Part shown: positions 32,901 to 44,500 of the stretch, piece after piece
How positions within the stretch are numbered: position 1 is the first letter of the stretch
Layout of the letters: every line of letters begins with the position of its first letter
Assembly (NCBI GenBank): GCA_022457065.1
Contig: JAJGBQ010000001.1
Coordinates: forward strand, 7,006,001-7,070,000
Direction of reading: 5' to 3'
Length of the DNA: 64,000 nucleotides
Source: Curvularia sp. ZM96
Lineage: Eukaryota > Ascomycota > Dothideomycetes > Pleosporales > Pleosporaceae
Notes under the pieces: generated by a model
What the model was told of the DNA's origin: nothing
The model's input: only the letters and a program-made list of their open reading frames with translations
Databases searched by the model: none
Program-made: the position numbers and the translations under genes

Positions 32901-35900
32901 CAAGTCGACTGCCTCTTGAGACAAACTCCGATCTGATGCATGGCGTGGTATCTAGGGGTATGCAGAGCAGCAACATAGGACTTTGGTTGGATGAAAGGCT
33001 GGCATCACGTGCGCCTTCCATGTGTCTGCCTCCCTAACGCACCGAAGGGTTCCTTCCTCTCGTCCAACCAGATCCATAACAACGACAGCATATGACGGGC
33101 AAATGACAAATTCCTGCATCATGTCGGCGGGCAGATGGCTGGAGAAGAGGAGGACGGGGAAAAGATGATGGCTTGACGCACACGCTGTTCGGCTCTATCC
33201 TTCCAGTGGTCGGATCGATCTATCCATGGTGCCGGATCCAGAAGCCGCGAGGAATTTCCACACAGCAGGCTTGTGCCAGCCATCAGGTCGCAGATCGGCG
33301 CCAACCTCGTGACACACCAGAAAATACGACACGCATGTCAGTAATCGCTCCTTTCTGCAACGCATCGGCGGCAACGGCGTAAAACCAGCGATGAACAGGC
33401 TGCAGGCGACGCGTAACGGGCAAGAGAAGAAGAGAGAGAGAGATTAGAGTTCAGCCAGGTCGGTAACACCTGCGGATAGCGCGCGGGCCTAATTTCCAAA
33501 CACCCGTGCAGAGTGGGGGTGCGGCAAGCATCGCAAGAAGCTGGCTACCCTGCTTGGCGATATCTCAAGAAATCCATACTGCATCTGCAGATGGAACGGC
33601 GGTGAGGCCATAACCGACGTTGAATGGTGGTGCTCGGCGCTGATTTTACTGCCACATCATCTACACGTCGTCACCTGTACGACACGAGCACGCATTGGAC
33701 GGCTGCGGCCAAGGCACCCAATTCACCATGTATAATGTTAGCACAGCCAATGTCGAGCTGGAGGGGGCCCATGAGTCGTGGCACCAAGTGCTGGTTGCCG
33801 ATCGGCGCCAATCGCTGGCTGCAAGCAGCCTCTTGTGACATGAAGAGAGCGAGAGCCTACCAGTGTCAAGGCCAGCCACGAGGCACGCTGCACGTTACTG
33901 TGCGTCAGGCCGTGTTGTCGTGTTTTGCTGCACCTGGCCTAGTCACATGGACGAAGCTCAAGCGGATGGGACTCTTGACCTTGTAGGCTGGGCCAGGGAA
34001 CTTCAAGAGGGACGGCCCTCTATTGCACATGGCGTAGGGTTCGACAACGGCCACCTCAGCAGCAGGACCTTGTTCGCAGCCGTTTCACAGAAGCGGCTTA
34101 TCACCGAAGAAGAACCTCGAGCGAGTCCACAAGGTCTGACCGAGACGTGATATCAGCTTCTCGACGCGCTCATGACGACGAGCAGGGGTGGTAAAGCGTT
34201 ACCCAATTTATGGGTAAATGGCGGAGCCGCTCGCTGCCGCAATTTTCCAGCTTGAACAGGAAACCCGACGGCCCCCAATGCCCCCCTACACTATCGTCTC
34301 ACCCGCTCACTAGCGGGATGCATGACAGCCTGCAGTAGTGCACGCTAGACGCCGTTAAGCCTCACTAGGCTGTGGCTGGCAACCTTCGAGAACAACTTGC
34401 AACCTATCACGCCTCGCCTATCCCTGGCTGCAAGGTTACGCCATCGTGCATAATTCCTGTCCTTTGCTCGCTCGCATATGCATATGCAAGGCGTGCCAGC
34501 CAGAAGCCTTGGGAGCAGCCACCAACCGGTCAAAATTTACAATCATAGCCTCTAGTGTCCAAAGTGCGCTGTGGCGGTGTAAACAAACTGCCTGCTAGTC
34601 ACCAAAACAACAGGAGAGAAATGCATGCAGCGCCGCCGAGCTTTGGAGCTGCACTGCGATGCTTGAAGCCTAGTATCGTTATTTCGTCATTGCCGCGTTC
34701 CGATTTCGTGATTATTATCGCCATTACTTGCATTGCTCAAGTTACAGGCTGTAATTGCGCACCAACGGGAGAGCAGAGCGTGTGTCGGAACCAGGCCATG
34801 TCCCATCTATCCGTCTCCCCACCCACCATTCACCACACCATCTCTCCAGGATCCCCCAGTGAAAATTCTACGACTCGTTACGAGGCACCACACCTCGTCT
34901 ATTCCCGCTTCTTAGGCCAAACCTTAAACCACGTTTTTGTAATCGCCGATAATGTAATGGAAAACCGACCACGACGAATGACAGCCATAGCTGTATCAGC
35001 CTCCTGCGCACCAGCCTGCCCAGCTGTGTTTGACTACGGCATTTTCGTACGAAAAAAAAGCCACCATCTGCAATGCCATACCCTCTCACATGCACAACAC
35101 ACGCGCACCCAAAGAAAACGCGTCCGTTTTCCAAGGTTCATGACGAAATTACCCTTTCGATTTCCGCCGAAGCAGTGCCCTCCCTGTTCTGCCCACCACT
35201 CACACGCGTACGCAGACTCCTCCACGTTGTGCGCTATCGCGAAGATAATTCAATAAAGCACGCAAACAAGCCCCAGGGAGTCTGGTACTACTATACGTCT
35301 GCCCATGTCCAAAGACAATAAAACGCCCACACAGACTCTCCTTCACAACGGGTATCATCTTTCCTCCTGCATGGTGCATACAGTCATACCCCCCCTCCCC
35401 GGCCAACGCGTGCATTTGTCCGCAGTTATTGCGAAGCCAGTATGCAGGGCAAATGCAAAAAAGAGGTGTCGCCAAGTGAGTGGTCGGTCGTGAACCGGAT
35501 CCGCACTGGCGGCAGAATAGCGGAAAAGCGGGGCCCTCAACCCCCGGTCGCTTTTCCCTGCTCGCTGTCCAAACGTCGACCGGTGTGCGCGTAACAGCGC
35601 GTGTGAGGCGTGTGAGTGTGGGTGAGCGTGCCTGTGTCGGCGTCGGGTGTCTGGTGTCTGTGTGCTGCATGCATGGCCATTCTTGCCCGATGACCGTACA
35701 CCACGCTATGCCTGTTTCTTCGTCCCTGCTTCCTGATCTTTGCTTTTTGGTGCTCATTGCTTCTTACTTGCACTAAGCTAAGATGGCTTGCCCTGCTTTT
35801 TTTACTTTTCGAAGCCGCCTCCCCACATCGGGGACTTTTTTGCCCAAATACGATTGGAAAGTGGAGTGTGCTTCCCATCTATGTAGAAAGGGGGAAGGGG

Positions 35901-36794
35901 TGGGCGTGCCAGTCTAAGTGGGTATCGGATAGGTCTTCTGGTTCACGCTTACGGCGGGATGATGCGGCACGGCTGCACACAGCCTATAGAGTTTTGCGCC
36001 ATGTCGAAAGAAAAAAAGCTTGACAGTGTTATCATGTTAGTGATACCGCGTATCTCTACATTTTTTTGGCGCCGATGCGGTTAATTTGGTGGTTCGCGAA
36101 ACAAGCGAGGGAGGGTTGGGATGTAAGGGAGGGAAGCATGGGGTGAATAGACGTGTCACGCGCGTGCAGGGTAGAAGCATGGAAAGTAGCCAATGCTTCA
36201 TGGTCGTGGGGGTGAAGAAAGGGTATCATGTGCGTTGATTCTGATTTCTACTGTATGTTCAAACAACATAGTGGGTCCCCGATGTCACGTCTCTCTATAT
36301 TCCCTCGCTGCTATATCTGCTCCTCTGTACTATCTCTTTTGGCCAATTTGATCCTGGTAGCCGCGCACAGCGCCCGGATCTCTTATCGATCCGCAGCGTA
36401 GCATTGCAGCCTACCGCTCTATCATCGGCGATTCATTTCCAACTCTCTCTGTACTGTAGCTTTCTGTTATCCAATTGTACATCAGTTTTGATCCAAAGAT
36501 GACAAGTGTGCGTGTTTGATCTATTAGCCTTCCGATAGCTCCCGCAGCACTGGCAATGTCTGGGCCGCACGCTAGCGGGTCCTGAACCGGGACGGCTCAA
36601 AGCCGGTCCCAAGCCTCTTGCTAGAAGGCATTTTAGTCCCAGCCGGTTCTGACACAGGGTCGGCGGCCTTGGTAAGAAAGATCAGCTCCATGGGAGCGAT
36701 AGGACAGGGAAGAGGGGTCGTTGACCAAGGGGCTGTGTGTGTCTGTGGGTAATATGTGGAGGGGCTGATTGCGCCTCGTGGGTGGAGATTTAGT
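29949..36794. other. 6.8-kb stretch without a convincing gene, between convergent genes
   Basis: Both strands hold many open frames of 60-237 codons, but none carries a domain, a clean exon-intron pattern or protein-like composition. The largest (about 237 codons minus at 29928-30641 and 233 codons plus at 34555-35256) are Cys/Arg/His/Ser-rich and overlap other frames. The DNA includes GT-rich tracts near 35580-35670, a GA tract near 33425-33445 and a hairpin-rich element at 36584-36649. A long non-coding RNA, a large 3' region or remnants of mobile DNA are possible, but none is shown. Confidence 0.5.
36584..36649. repeat. Fold-back (inverted repeat) element
   Basis: An inner hairpin pairs 36589-36597 with 36601-36610 (GGGACGGCT / AGCCGGTCCC, one bulge, CAA loop). 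An outer pair, GAACCGGGAC at 36584 and GTCCCAGCCGGTTC ending at 36649, is complementary apart from a short bulge. This is seen directly; whether it is a mobile-element end, a structured RNA or chance is unknown. Confidence 0.4.
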
Positions 36795-39164
36795 TCATGG
36801 TACTAGACCCTCCGGTTCTTCTCCTTGCCATTGCTCGATTAATTGCCGCACGCGATACTCCGTAGCCCAGCCGATGTCAGACTCAATGTCCCTCATCAAG
36901 TGTAAGACGACTTGGCGCTCTCGTGGATCGCTCAAGCATTGACCAGCTATGAACAAGGGTTGCACGGAATGAATCCGAACTGCCTCATCTGACCGAGCGA
37001 GTGAAATGCCAACAATTTCGCGGCTGTGCTTTTGGCAGGTCGCCAACACGGATTGGTAAGAATTCATGCGGGCAACCAAGGTGCTGCGGCCCTGAGTCGA
37101 CTCGTGCGGCTTGTTCATGAACAAGAGGATCTGCGACATGTGGTACGTCTGCATGGTCGAGGCGCACATTGGAATTGTGTACCAGATTTCGGTGAATATG
37201 GTTGCGTTCTCGTTTAGCGGAGATTGACTGGATGTGTGAGAGCGTGGGACCCTGGCTGAGGGTTGGAAGGTGAGCGGCAGGTTGTCGTACCAGACTTGGA
37301 ACTGGTTTCGTAGACTGAGCCAGTATTCAAGGAGGGTTCGTTGCCGGACACCGGCCCAGGTGATTCCAGAGTGGGCGCCGATCTCGTCGCCTGCAGCCAT
37401 GAAGTTGACCAGTTTAGCCATGAGCCAAACAAGACCGTTGCACATGACATCCTCTCTCATCGTGACATCGCCGTCTTCGAGGTAGCCGCTTGCTGCACTG
37501 TTGCTCCGCGCAATGAAGCCTTGCTCATCAATCAGGAGGCCTGCTTCCCTCCATAGAGCCAAATCTTCTGTATCGAGCCTGGTGTGGGTCTTGTTGATCA
37601 CTTGACAAAATCAGTCACTCTCACTCAAAGTGTATTGTGCATATACTCACAAGCTGCTTGTACATCTTGCCTAGCAATGTTCCAAAAGGTTGCTCTACGA
37701 GCCTTGGAAATGAGGCTGAAGCCGGAGGAAGGCGATGTCGATGTTGGCGTTAGAAGTTGTAGTGGCATGGAGTGCTCCTGGGAAAGTACCAGAAGGGACC
37801 TGGCACCATCTAGGTGCTTTCCCCATTCTGTAACGGACGTATCGAGAAACTCATATACGCAAAGAATGGCAGAAGCTGCAAGAAGTTCGTCTGTGTTCGA
37901 TACAAGGGAGGTGTTGCTGGAAGTCCGTCGTCGTTTGTGCGCTGGTCCGTTGAAGCCGGAGACAGGGTATCTCTGCTCGCACTCTGATTCGTCGGGAGAG
38001 GAGACCACATCCATCTTTAGGGCATGCAGCAATAGTGACACAGCAGTGTCGTAATACACTGCAGCCTTGTGTTTCCAATCTACTATTGACGAATCAGGAC
38101 ACTGGGTCATCCAAGTATGGTGTGTTACGCTACCTCCCATGGTGGGCTTCCGTGCCTGGACAAGCGCAAGAGCCTTGGCAGCGCAGGCAACGGCAGCATA
38201 CTTGAGCAGTGGATTGTCACGCGCCTTAACGGGAACATATGATGCGAAGTATGTGCTGAGATCGAAGAGGTCCATCCAGTTTCCAGGACCTTCTGAGAAG
38301 TAGCGTAGGAGAAAGGCAATCTCTTGGTCATCTTGAGGCGACATTCCGCCATCCGAGCGGGGTACGGACCGTCTGGAGCTTGATACTGAAAGAGATCGAG
38401 GGACCTGGTCTGCAGAGTCGTATGGAGAGTTAAGGCGGGGGTCGATAGGTGGCGATGCAGTGTTGGCAGCTGCGGAGAAATCCATCACAGGGTGTATGCG
38501 TCGGTTGCATAACGATACTGGCGGCGACATAGGCGTACCTACTGTCGAGGCTGGAGGTGATTGCATTAGAGGTGGCAGGGCCTCAAGTTCGGGTGTGTAG
38601 CAGAACGGGACGCTGGTAGGAGCTAGTTCAGGTCCCAAGCTTGATGGGGTGCTAGTGACTGATGGAAATGTGCTGTGTGTACGCCACGATGCTATTGAGC
38701 GAGCCTCGAATGGACCGGGAGATTCAACCGAAGCTGTGGAAATGTTGTCAAAGTCAGGAGTACCAGGGTCCAGATATGGGTTGGTGGTATTGATGAAGGT
38801 GACTTGGGGATAGTGTTAGTGGCCAAGCTGAAGAAAAAGCACACCTGAGTCTTACCGTTTTTGGGGATGTCTATCCAGATTGCATCGTCATCGAATGTGT
38901 TCTTGTATGCATAGAAGCCCTTGAGAGAGTTCTCGTCTCCCGAGTCGTCTCCATTCATGGAGGCATTGTGTTGGTGGCGAAAGACGATGCCTGAGCTGGG
39001 TATGCATTCTCTCGAAGCCTTTGTGCATTGTCCACAGACGGGCTTCTTCTCATCACACTTCAGCTTCCGCTGACGGCAGGTGAGGCTGTAGCAAAGAAAA
39101 GTCAGGAGGCGACGCGAGGGTTTGGAGGACTTGAGGCAACTCACCACCCGGTTCGTGAACGCAT
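36795..39164 (-). CDS. Zn2Cys6 transcription factor with fungal-specific regulatory domain
   Basis: Minus strand, four exons: 39164-39145, 39085-38856, 38802-37651 and 37600-36795; 735 residues. The 20-nt first exon encodes MRSRTG and part of the first cysteine codon. Joining it to exon 2 restores the full zinc cluster C7-x2-C10-x6-C17-x6-C24-x2-C27-x6-C34, with the linker start GIVFRHQ. An ATG further upstream (39183) in another frame would lose the first cysteine and is rejected. The middle is Ser/Pro-rich. The C-terminal half (from about residue 250) has the helical fungal transcription-factor 2 (PF11951-type) layout, with IAFLLRYFSEGPGNWMDLFD and AIPMC-like helices. Such proteins regulate metabolic genes in the nucleus; the target is unknown, and no metabolic cluster lies next to it. 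Confidence 0.9.
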
Positions 39165-40016
39165 CTCTTGGTATGTAGTTCAAGTGTGTGGGTCTAAGTG
39201 TGGGAGGGCTCTAAGGTTCACAGCCTCTTGGCGAGGAATGTGGGTATGAGGGAGCATCCACATGGATCGAAGAGAGCTGTCCTATATCTATACCAGTATG
39301 ATGGAGGGAGATAGAGCGTTTGAAACTCGATGGTTAGATGCGGGGTCTAGCATGGGTGTTCACGCCAGTTGCGGATCCACCGTCACCATGAGCAAGGTTG
39401 GGCAATCCTACCAAGGGGTTGCCTCTGGCCTAGTGCAGCATCTGAATCGCTTTCGCATAACTCAATTCGGCTGGTGTAGGAGAGCCTGGGCTTCAGCGTA
39501 CAGGGACTGTGATGGGCCTGCACGCACACGCCAGGTCGCGTCAAGCGCCGCAGTCAGCCGAGTCATGGCCGAAGTGCAGTGCGCACATCACTGCTAGACG
39601 CTTGAGACGTGCACTGGTGGAGAGCTAGCCGGGAGGTGGGTGGGCGCTAACTTGCCACTCTAGCTAAACTTTTGGACGCTGCACATTCGGCTAAGGATGC
39701 TGGTCGGCCCGTCTTCTGGGACTACCAGCGCATTAGATGCATCCTACCCTGTCCTACGTGCATCCGGAACGACTCTTCCTCCTCGCCCGCCAAGCCCAAA
39801 CACGACCTATGGCAGTGGTCGGAGCGTCCTCCACGCCCTCTCCACGCCCTCACAATCCGCTGTGAGCGTTAAGAGCGGTAACCCGACGCTCTTTCTTTCA
39901 TCATTCAAGTGCTGCATCTTCGATGAACATGCAGGCGTCAAAACACCGTAGGCCCCCCTTCACCGCCCCCCCCCGCCCGCACCCCCGTGTCCGCGTGCGC
40001 TGGCTGGGATCTTTCA
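39165..40016. other. Upstream region of the Zn2Cys6 gene and 3' flank of POB3
   Basis: 852 bp. Contains the regulator's promoter and CT-rich DNA towards 39960. Short overlapping frames have no features. Confidence 0.45.
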
Positions 40017-41913
40017 TTATTGCGACACCTTCTGCTTCTTCTTCGGTCGTTCTGGCACCGCTTCCGCGGCGTCACCCTCGCTCTCCGCATCGTCCATATC
40101 AGCGTCGCTGTCGGAGCCGCTGCTCTGATGGTCAGAATCGTACTCTTCGCCCACCTCTGATTCCGAGTCCGCTTGGAAATCCTCGTCGACACTTTCGTCA
40201 TCCTCGTCGGCACTACCGCGGTTTGCTGGCGCTCCATCATCACTCGACGCGAGATCTTCGTCCTGAAGAGCTGCTGCAAGAATAGCCCCCGACTGTGTGC
40301 ATCGCCACATTAGTTAGAGTTCACGGGTTCCGAGGACATGCTACTTACGTCATCTGCCATCTCGTTCTTCGTCTTGATACCTTTGGCACGGAAGAAATTC
40401 TCCAGCGGCTGTTGCTCCTCACTATGATGTGTTAGTCTCGCTGAACTACGACGTGCACAAAAACGACTACGTACCGATTGATGTTCGAAAACTGATGTTC
40501 TGCCATGCCATTCTTCATCGTAAAGGTGATATCAAACGTACGGCTTGCGGCCATGGCCCCTCCAACACGAGACATGGTCACTGATTGGATGTTGTCCATG
40601 CTGATGTACGTTGCTGGTTTGGGAATAAACATGAATGCCTTATCGAGACAGAAGAGGTGACCCTCGTTAGCCTTGATCGAGCACTTGACACCGGACTGCT
40701 CGTGGTGACTGATGAAATCACGAGACGGCTTAGTAATGCGCTTGCCGCTGAGTCCGCGGAAGATGTCGGCCACGACTGTAGCAATGGGAGCCTCGTAATG
40801 TGACTGAAGCTTGTCCTTGTACTTGTCCTCGAGTAAGTCTCCCTTCATATTCAAATCAAGGTTGACTTCCTCATCGCGCTTGAACTGCATCACAAGGAAC
40901 GGGTATCGTGTCTGACCCTGTCGTAAGGGAGGGTCCAGGCCAATGGTGATCAAGGTGTGCATGTCGTCAGGCTTTGGCAGAACCATGAACTTTTTGACCG
41001 AGTCAAACTGGATCTTGTAGTCATATGTTTTGCCACGTAACCGGAATGAGCTCTCGTACATGTCGATATCGAAACGACCTCTGCATCCATGTTAGCGCTC
41101 AGAACAGAATTGCAAGCCAACACACCATACCTGGGAGTAAGATGTAGGATATCCAAGAATGTCGCAAATGTGTCACCCGCGACTTCACCAATCTCAGCCT
41201 TCTCCATCAGGGTCTCGTAGAACAGATTAGCCGCATTCGTCTCTTCACCGTCTTCTGCGCCAGAAGCATCCTCTCCGTCTTCAGTTTTCTCCTTCTTTGA
41301 CGCCAAGCCAGGTATATAGAAGCGCATTTCAACGAGCTGATCTCGGGCCCCAGCAGATTTCTTGCCTTTGAACTTGGCCCCTCCAAGCTGACCATTTGCG
41401 CCGGAATCGCTGTCGGCCGGGAGTGAAAAATCGACTGCGACTTCATTCTTGCCTGCCAAGTTGGTATTGGACACTTCAGTGTACGGGACTTCGAACGCAG
41501 GACGGTTGGCGACGTTGAAAGTGAGCTCGGCTTTGCCAAAGTCGGCCTTTCCCCAGTTCCAGCCGCGCAGAGCATGTTCTCGGTTGTCCAAACTGATGCC
41601 ATACCAAGTCTTGAAGACCTTTGCGAGTCGGTCAAAGTCCTCCTGCTTGAAACCATCGAGCTGTACTATGCCATCGTTACGCGAGAGGATCTTGACTTCG
41701 TAGCCGCGCGCCGCTCGACTCCATTGTGCCTGTATGATTTGTGACTGGTCGCAAGTGTAGGTTTCGCCGTTCGCCGGCTTCCAACCAAAGCCCGAGTCGG
41801 AGAATCGAGTCGCACCAGGTTTTCGTGAAAGATTGAGATAGATGTCGTTGAATGCCTCCCTATGCTGTGTTAGCCTCTTCATCAAATATCTTGCACAAGA
41901 TGGGTTCTTACAT
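40017..41913 (-). CDS. POB3: FACT complex subunit Pob3 (SSRP1 family)
   Basis: Minus strand, five exons: 41913-41912, 41859-41131, 41080-40475, 40421-40349 and 40292-40017; 561 residues. The first coding exon is just AT; the G of the start codon comes from exon 2 after a 52-bp intron, giving MEAFNDIYLNLSRKPGATRF, the expected N-terminus. Domain order: N-terminal Pob3/SSRP1 domain with SLDNREHALRGWNWGKA, the double PH-like histone-binding middle domain (RYPFLVMQFKRDEEVNLDL, LFCLDKAFMFIPKPATYI) and an acidic Ser/Asp/Glu tail ending PKKKQKVSQ with a basic nuclear signal. As usual for fungi, the HMG box of animal SSRP1 is absent (Nhp6 supplies it). With Spt16 it reorganises nucleosomes during transcription and replication. 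Confidence 0.94.
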
Positions 41914-44500
41914 GTTAGCGATTTTACTGGGAACTCCAACGCTCGTAAAGGTAAAGAGTTGTGAGTGCTGATCACTGGAGAGGCAGCAACAGAGCGTTGT
42001 TGGTAGAAAGTTGCTGCTCTCGCTGGGCAAACGCGTTCTTTGATTATGTAATCAGGCTAGTCGCATCCCTCACGTGATAGCGCGCCTCGCTCTTTCGCGC
42101 CCCACTCTCCCACTCACTTCTCTATCGTTGGAATCTGACATTCCGTCACTGTACCTCACCCGTACGTAGTTGTCAGATTAACAAACAGGTTTCATTTTTT
42201 TGAACGAGAACTTGGTCATCTTTTTACAGTCTGAAAGCACGGTTGAATAGAGATTTGCAAAGACTGCTTGACGACGGTGCGATAACAAGGTGGTAACGAG
42301 CCATAGCTACCTAATGTCTGAGCACCCAGGTGTAATGCCTACTAAAGGTGTTCATGCGTCCGCTGTCAACATCTCGTTTTGGAAACCCTTGGTTCTCACC
42401 TTGACTGAAAATGAATGGTGGTGTGATGTGTAAGGATGTATGCATGCGGTTAATCTCCTTCCTGGCTTTTCTTTGTACTATCTTTGATCCTTGTCGAACA
42501 CTTGGTTATAACCGTTGAACTGGTTTTCTTCATGTATGTACGCGAGAATCAGGCGCCCTGCCCAGCTTCTGCTAGTACGAAGGCTCGAGACGAATCGCCC
42601 ACCTTTCCTCGCATCCAAGCACGAGTATCATATGCATATCCTGTTTAAGATCCTCCTATCAGGTAAAGCTCAGAGGTCGCACCATACCTGCCACAAAACA
42701 ACATTCAAACTTCAACAAATGGATCATTCATGACTCTGCTTTACAGAAGTTTATTCAGGTGAGCTCATGAGGATCAACTGATTGCTTTGACATTGAGCAA
42801 TACTTGCTATGAATCGAGAGTATTGAATGTAGGGATTGCCTCGAACTCCTGCAAATTACAAGAAACTATCAAGTGTTCCTACGAAGTACTTTACAAGCAA
42901 ACAAGCCGCACGCTTCCAAGTTCGCTTACACCCATCCTAGACTGGCCAGGACGACTCAATTCCCTCCCAGCTACGGTTCAGCCACATATTGAAGTCCCAG
43001 TATTTCTGAACACATTCGGTATAGTTCATGGTGGGTCTGCAATGAACTACATAACTTGAATATGTAGCTCAACGGCCATATCTCGGACCGTCTTACCCGG
43101 TGACATAACATCGCCATGGGTTAGGTGTACCTTAGCGCTTCCAACACAACGGTCGTTGCAAGTATTAGGGGTTCATGGTTGGCTCGTAACCGTTGCTCCC
43201 GCTTTATGAGCCCGCAGTTCGCCACCGGCCACCTTGTCTGTAGTGAGCTATAAGGGCATATGCATCTCAAACACTGCCCCACTTTCCGGTATCCTGGATG
43301 TTTGAAACAGGTCCGAAGTTGCGTAATGACGTGAGTTTGTCTCCGAGCCCGTCTGGGCTCACATCATACGGGAACACATCTCCTTCTTTGTTATAGTTCC
43401 CAGATCTTGTTCGCAGCTGCCCCTGGCCCCAATTATTGTCTACCTTCATAAACGGCTCGACCTTGTAACGGGTGACGTAATAACTGCCCTAAGTGGAAAA
43501 ATAATGGTCTAACAGTGCAGTGTACATGCATATGTATGTAAGCGCTGAGCAGGAAACAGACAACAGTCAACAGCTCTTTCCCATGTTTGTGGTTTGAGTT
43601 ACGTATTCTGCCGCTCTTTACGCAGATCTCGATTCATAAGCAGGCTACAGTTTCTGCTACAACGCATTTTTCGGAGCTTTTGTCCTGAGAGCCATTGTAA
43701 GATATACTAGGACATCGCTACTGATTAGAAGAGGTGCAGCAATGACTAGGTTCTTCCATCCGTAACACTACCTCGTGTCAATTGTTCAAAATTAATCAAC
43801 GTCGAGAGTATGTTGTTGATCCATGCGACACTCAGGGTCTACTTCGGGGTAAGGGTAGTTCGGAGCAGTCAAGGATAATAAGCTCGCTTGCCACGCAAGA
43901 GATGCCAGTATTCCGAGCGTTGAAGACAAGAAACGTCGTCATGCGGTGGTCAGAAACGCTCGTGTAATACAATTTGTGCCGCGTAATTCGGCATTTGCCA
44001 TTCTACAGGACTTCGGAAGTGTTGCGTAGAAGTCAACCAGTACCTCCGCAATGACTCAATTTGGGTTTAGGGTACTAAAACCCCACAGAAGAATATCAAT
44101 ATTATTACAAGATGAGAATTGATAAAAGAGGCAACGACTACGTTGAATAAGTAAGCCGCGTTCGTATGTCCGATGCGCGTGCACCAGAAGTTTGTAAAAG
44201 CCCGATGACCAGCCAATCTCAAAGTAAAGGCGTTTCACCTATTTGGTAGGTGAAGCTGGATCAGCGCATGTTGAACCGGCCAAGCAAAGTGACATCGGAG
44301 AATTCCTGAGACGCTCCTAGGATGCTCAGATCCACTTGACAAGCCACGTCGCCGAATCATACTCATTGCCATAACAGTGGTTCAACAGTGCTCACAAACC
44401 CCAACCTCCCTGCTATCCAGGTAGATGCCTGCTGCTGACGCTCGTATATCCTGTAGTGGAAGTAAAAACATCGTTTTCTGTGGCGCATCTCGTTTGATCG
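41914..44500. other. 2.6-kb gene-poor region with protein-like debris
   Basis: No complete gene could be built. On the minus strand a 72-codon stretch ending at 43267, preceded by a plausible splice acceptor at about 43491, reads like a folded protein (for example KVDNNWGQGQLRTRSG). A hydrophobic, signal-peptide-like stretch lies upstream near 43870-43920 in another frame. Stops interrupt any join. This may be a decayed secreted-protein gene or chance. The left end holds the POB3 promoter. Confidence 0.35.

Noticed and set aside
34555..35256. 233-codon plus-strand frame
   Set aside because: Starts at a non-ATG codon, is rich in Cys, His and Ser without pattern, and overlaps minus-strand frames of similar quality.
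42900..43240. A minus-strand frame in which each stop (TGA/TAG) could be a mutated Trp codon
   Set aside because: Four stops in about 113 codons is near the random expectation, so a repeat-induced-mutation story is not supported on this alone.
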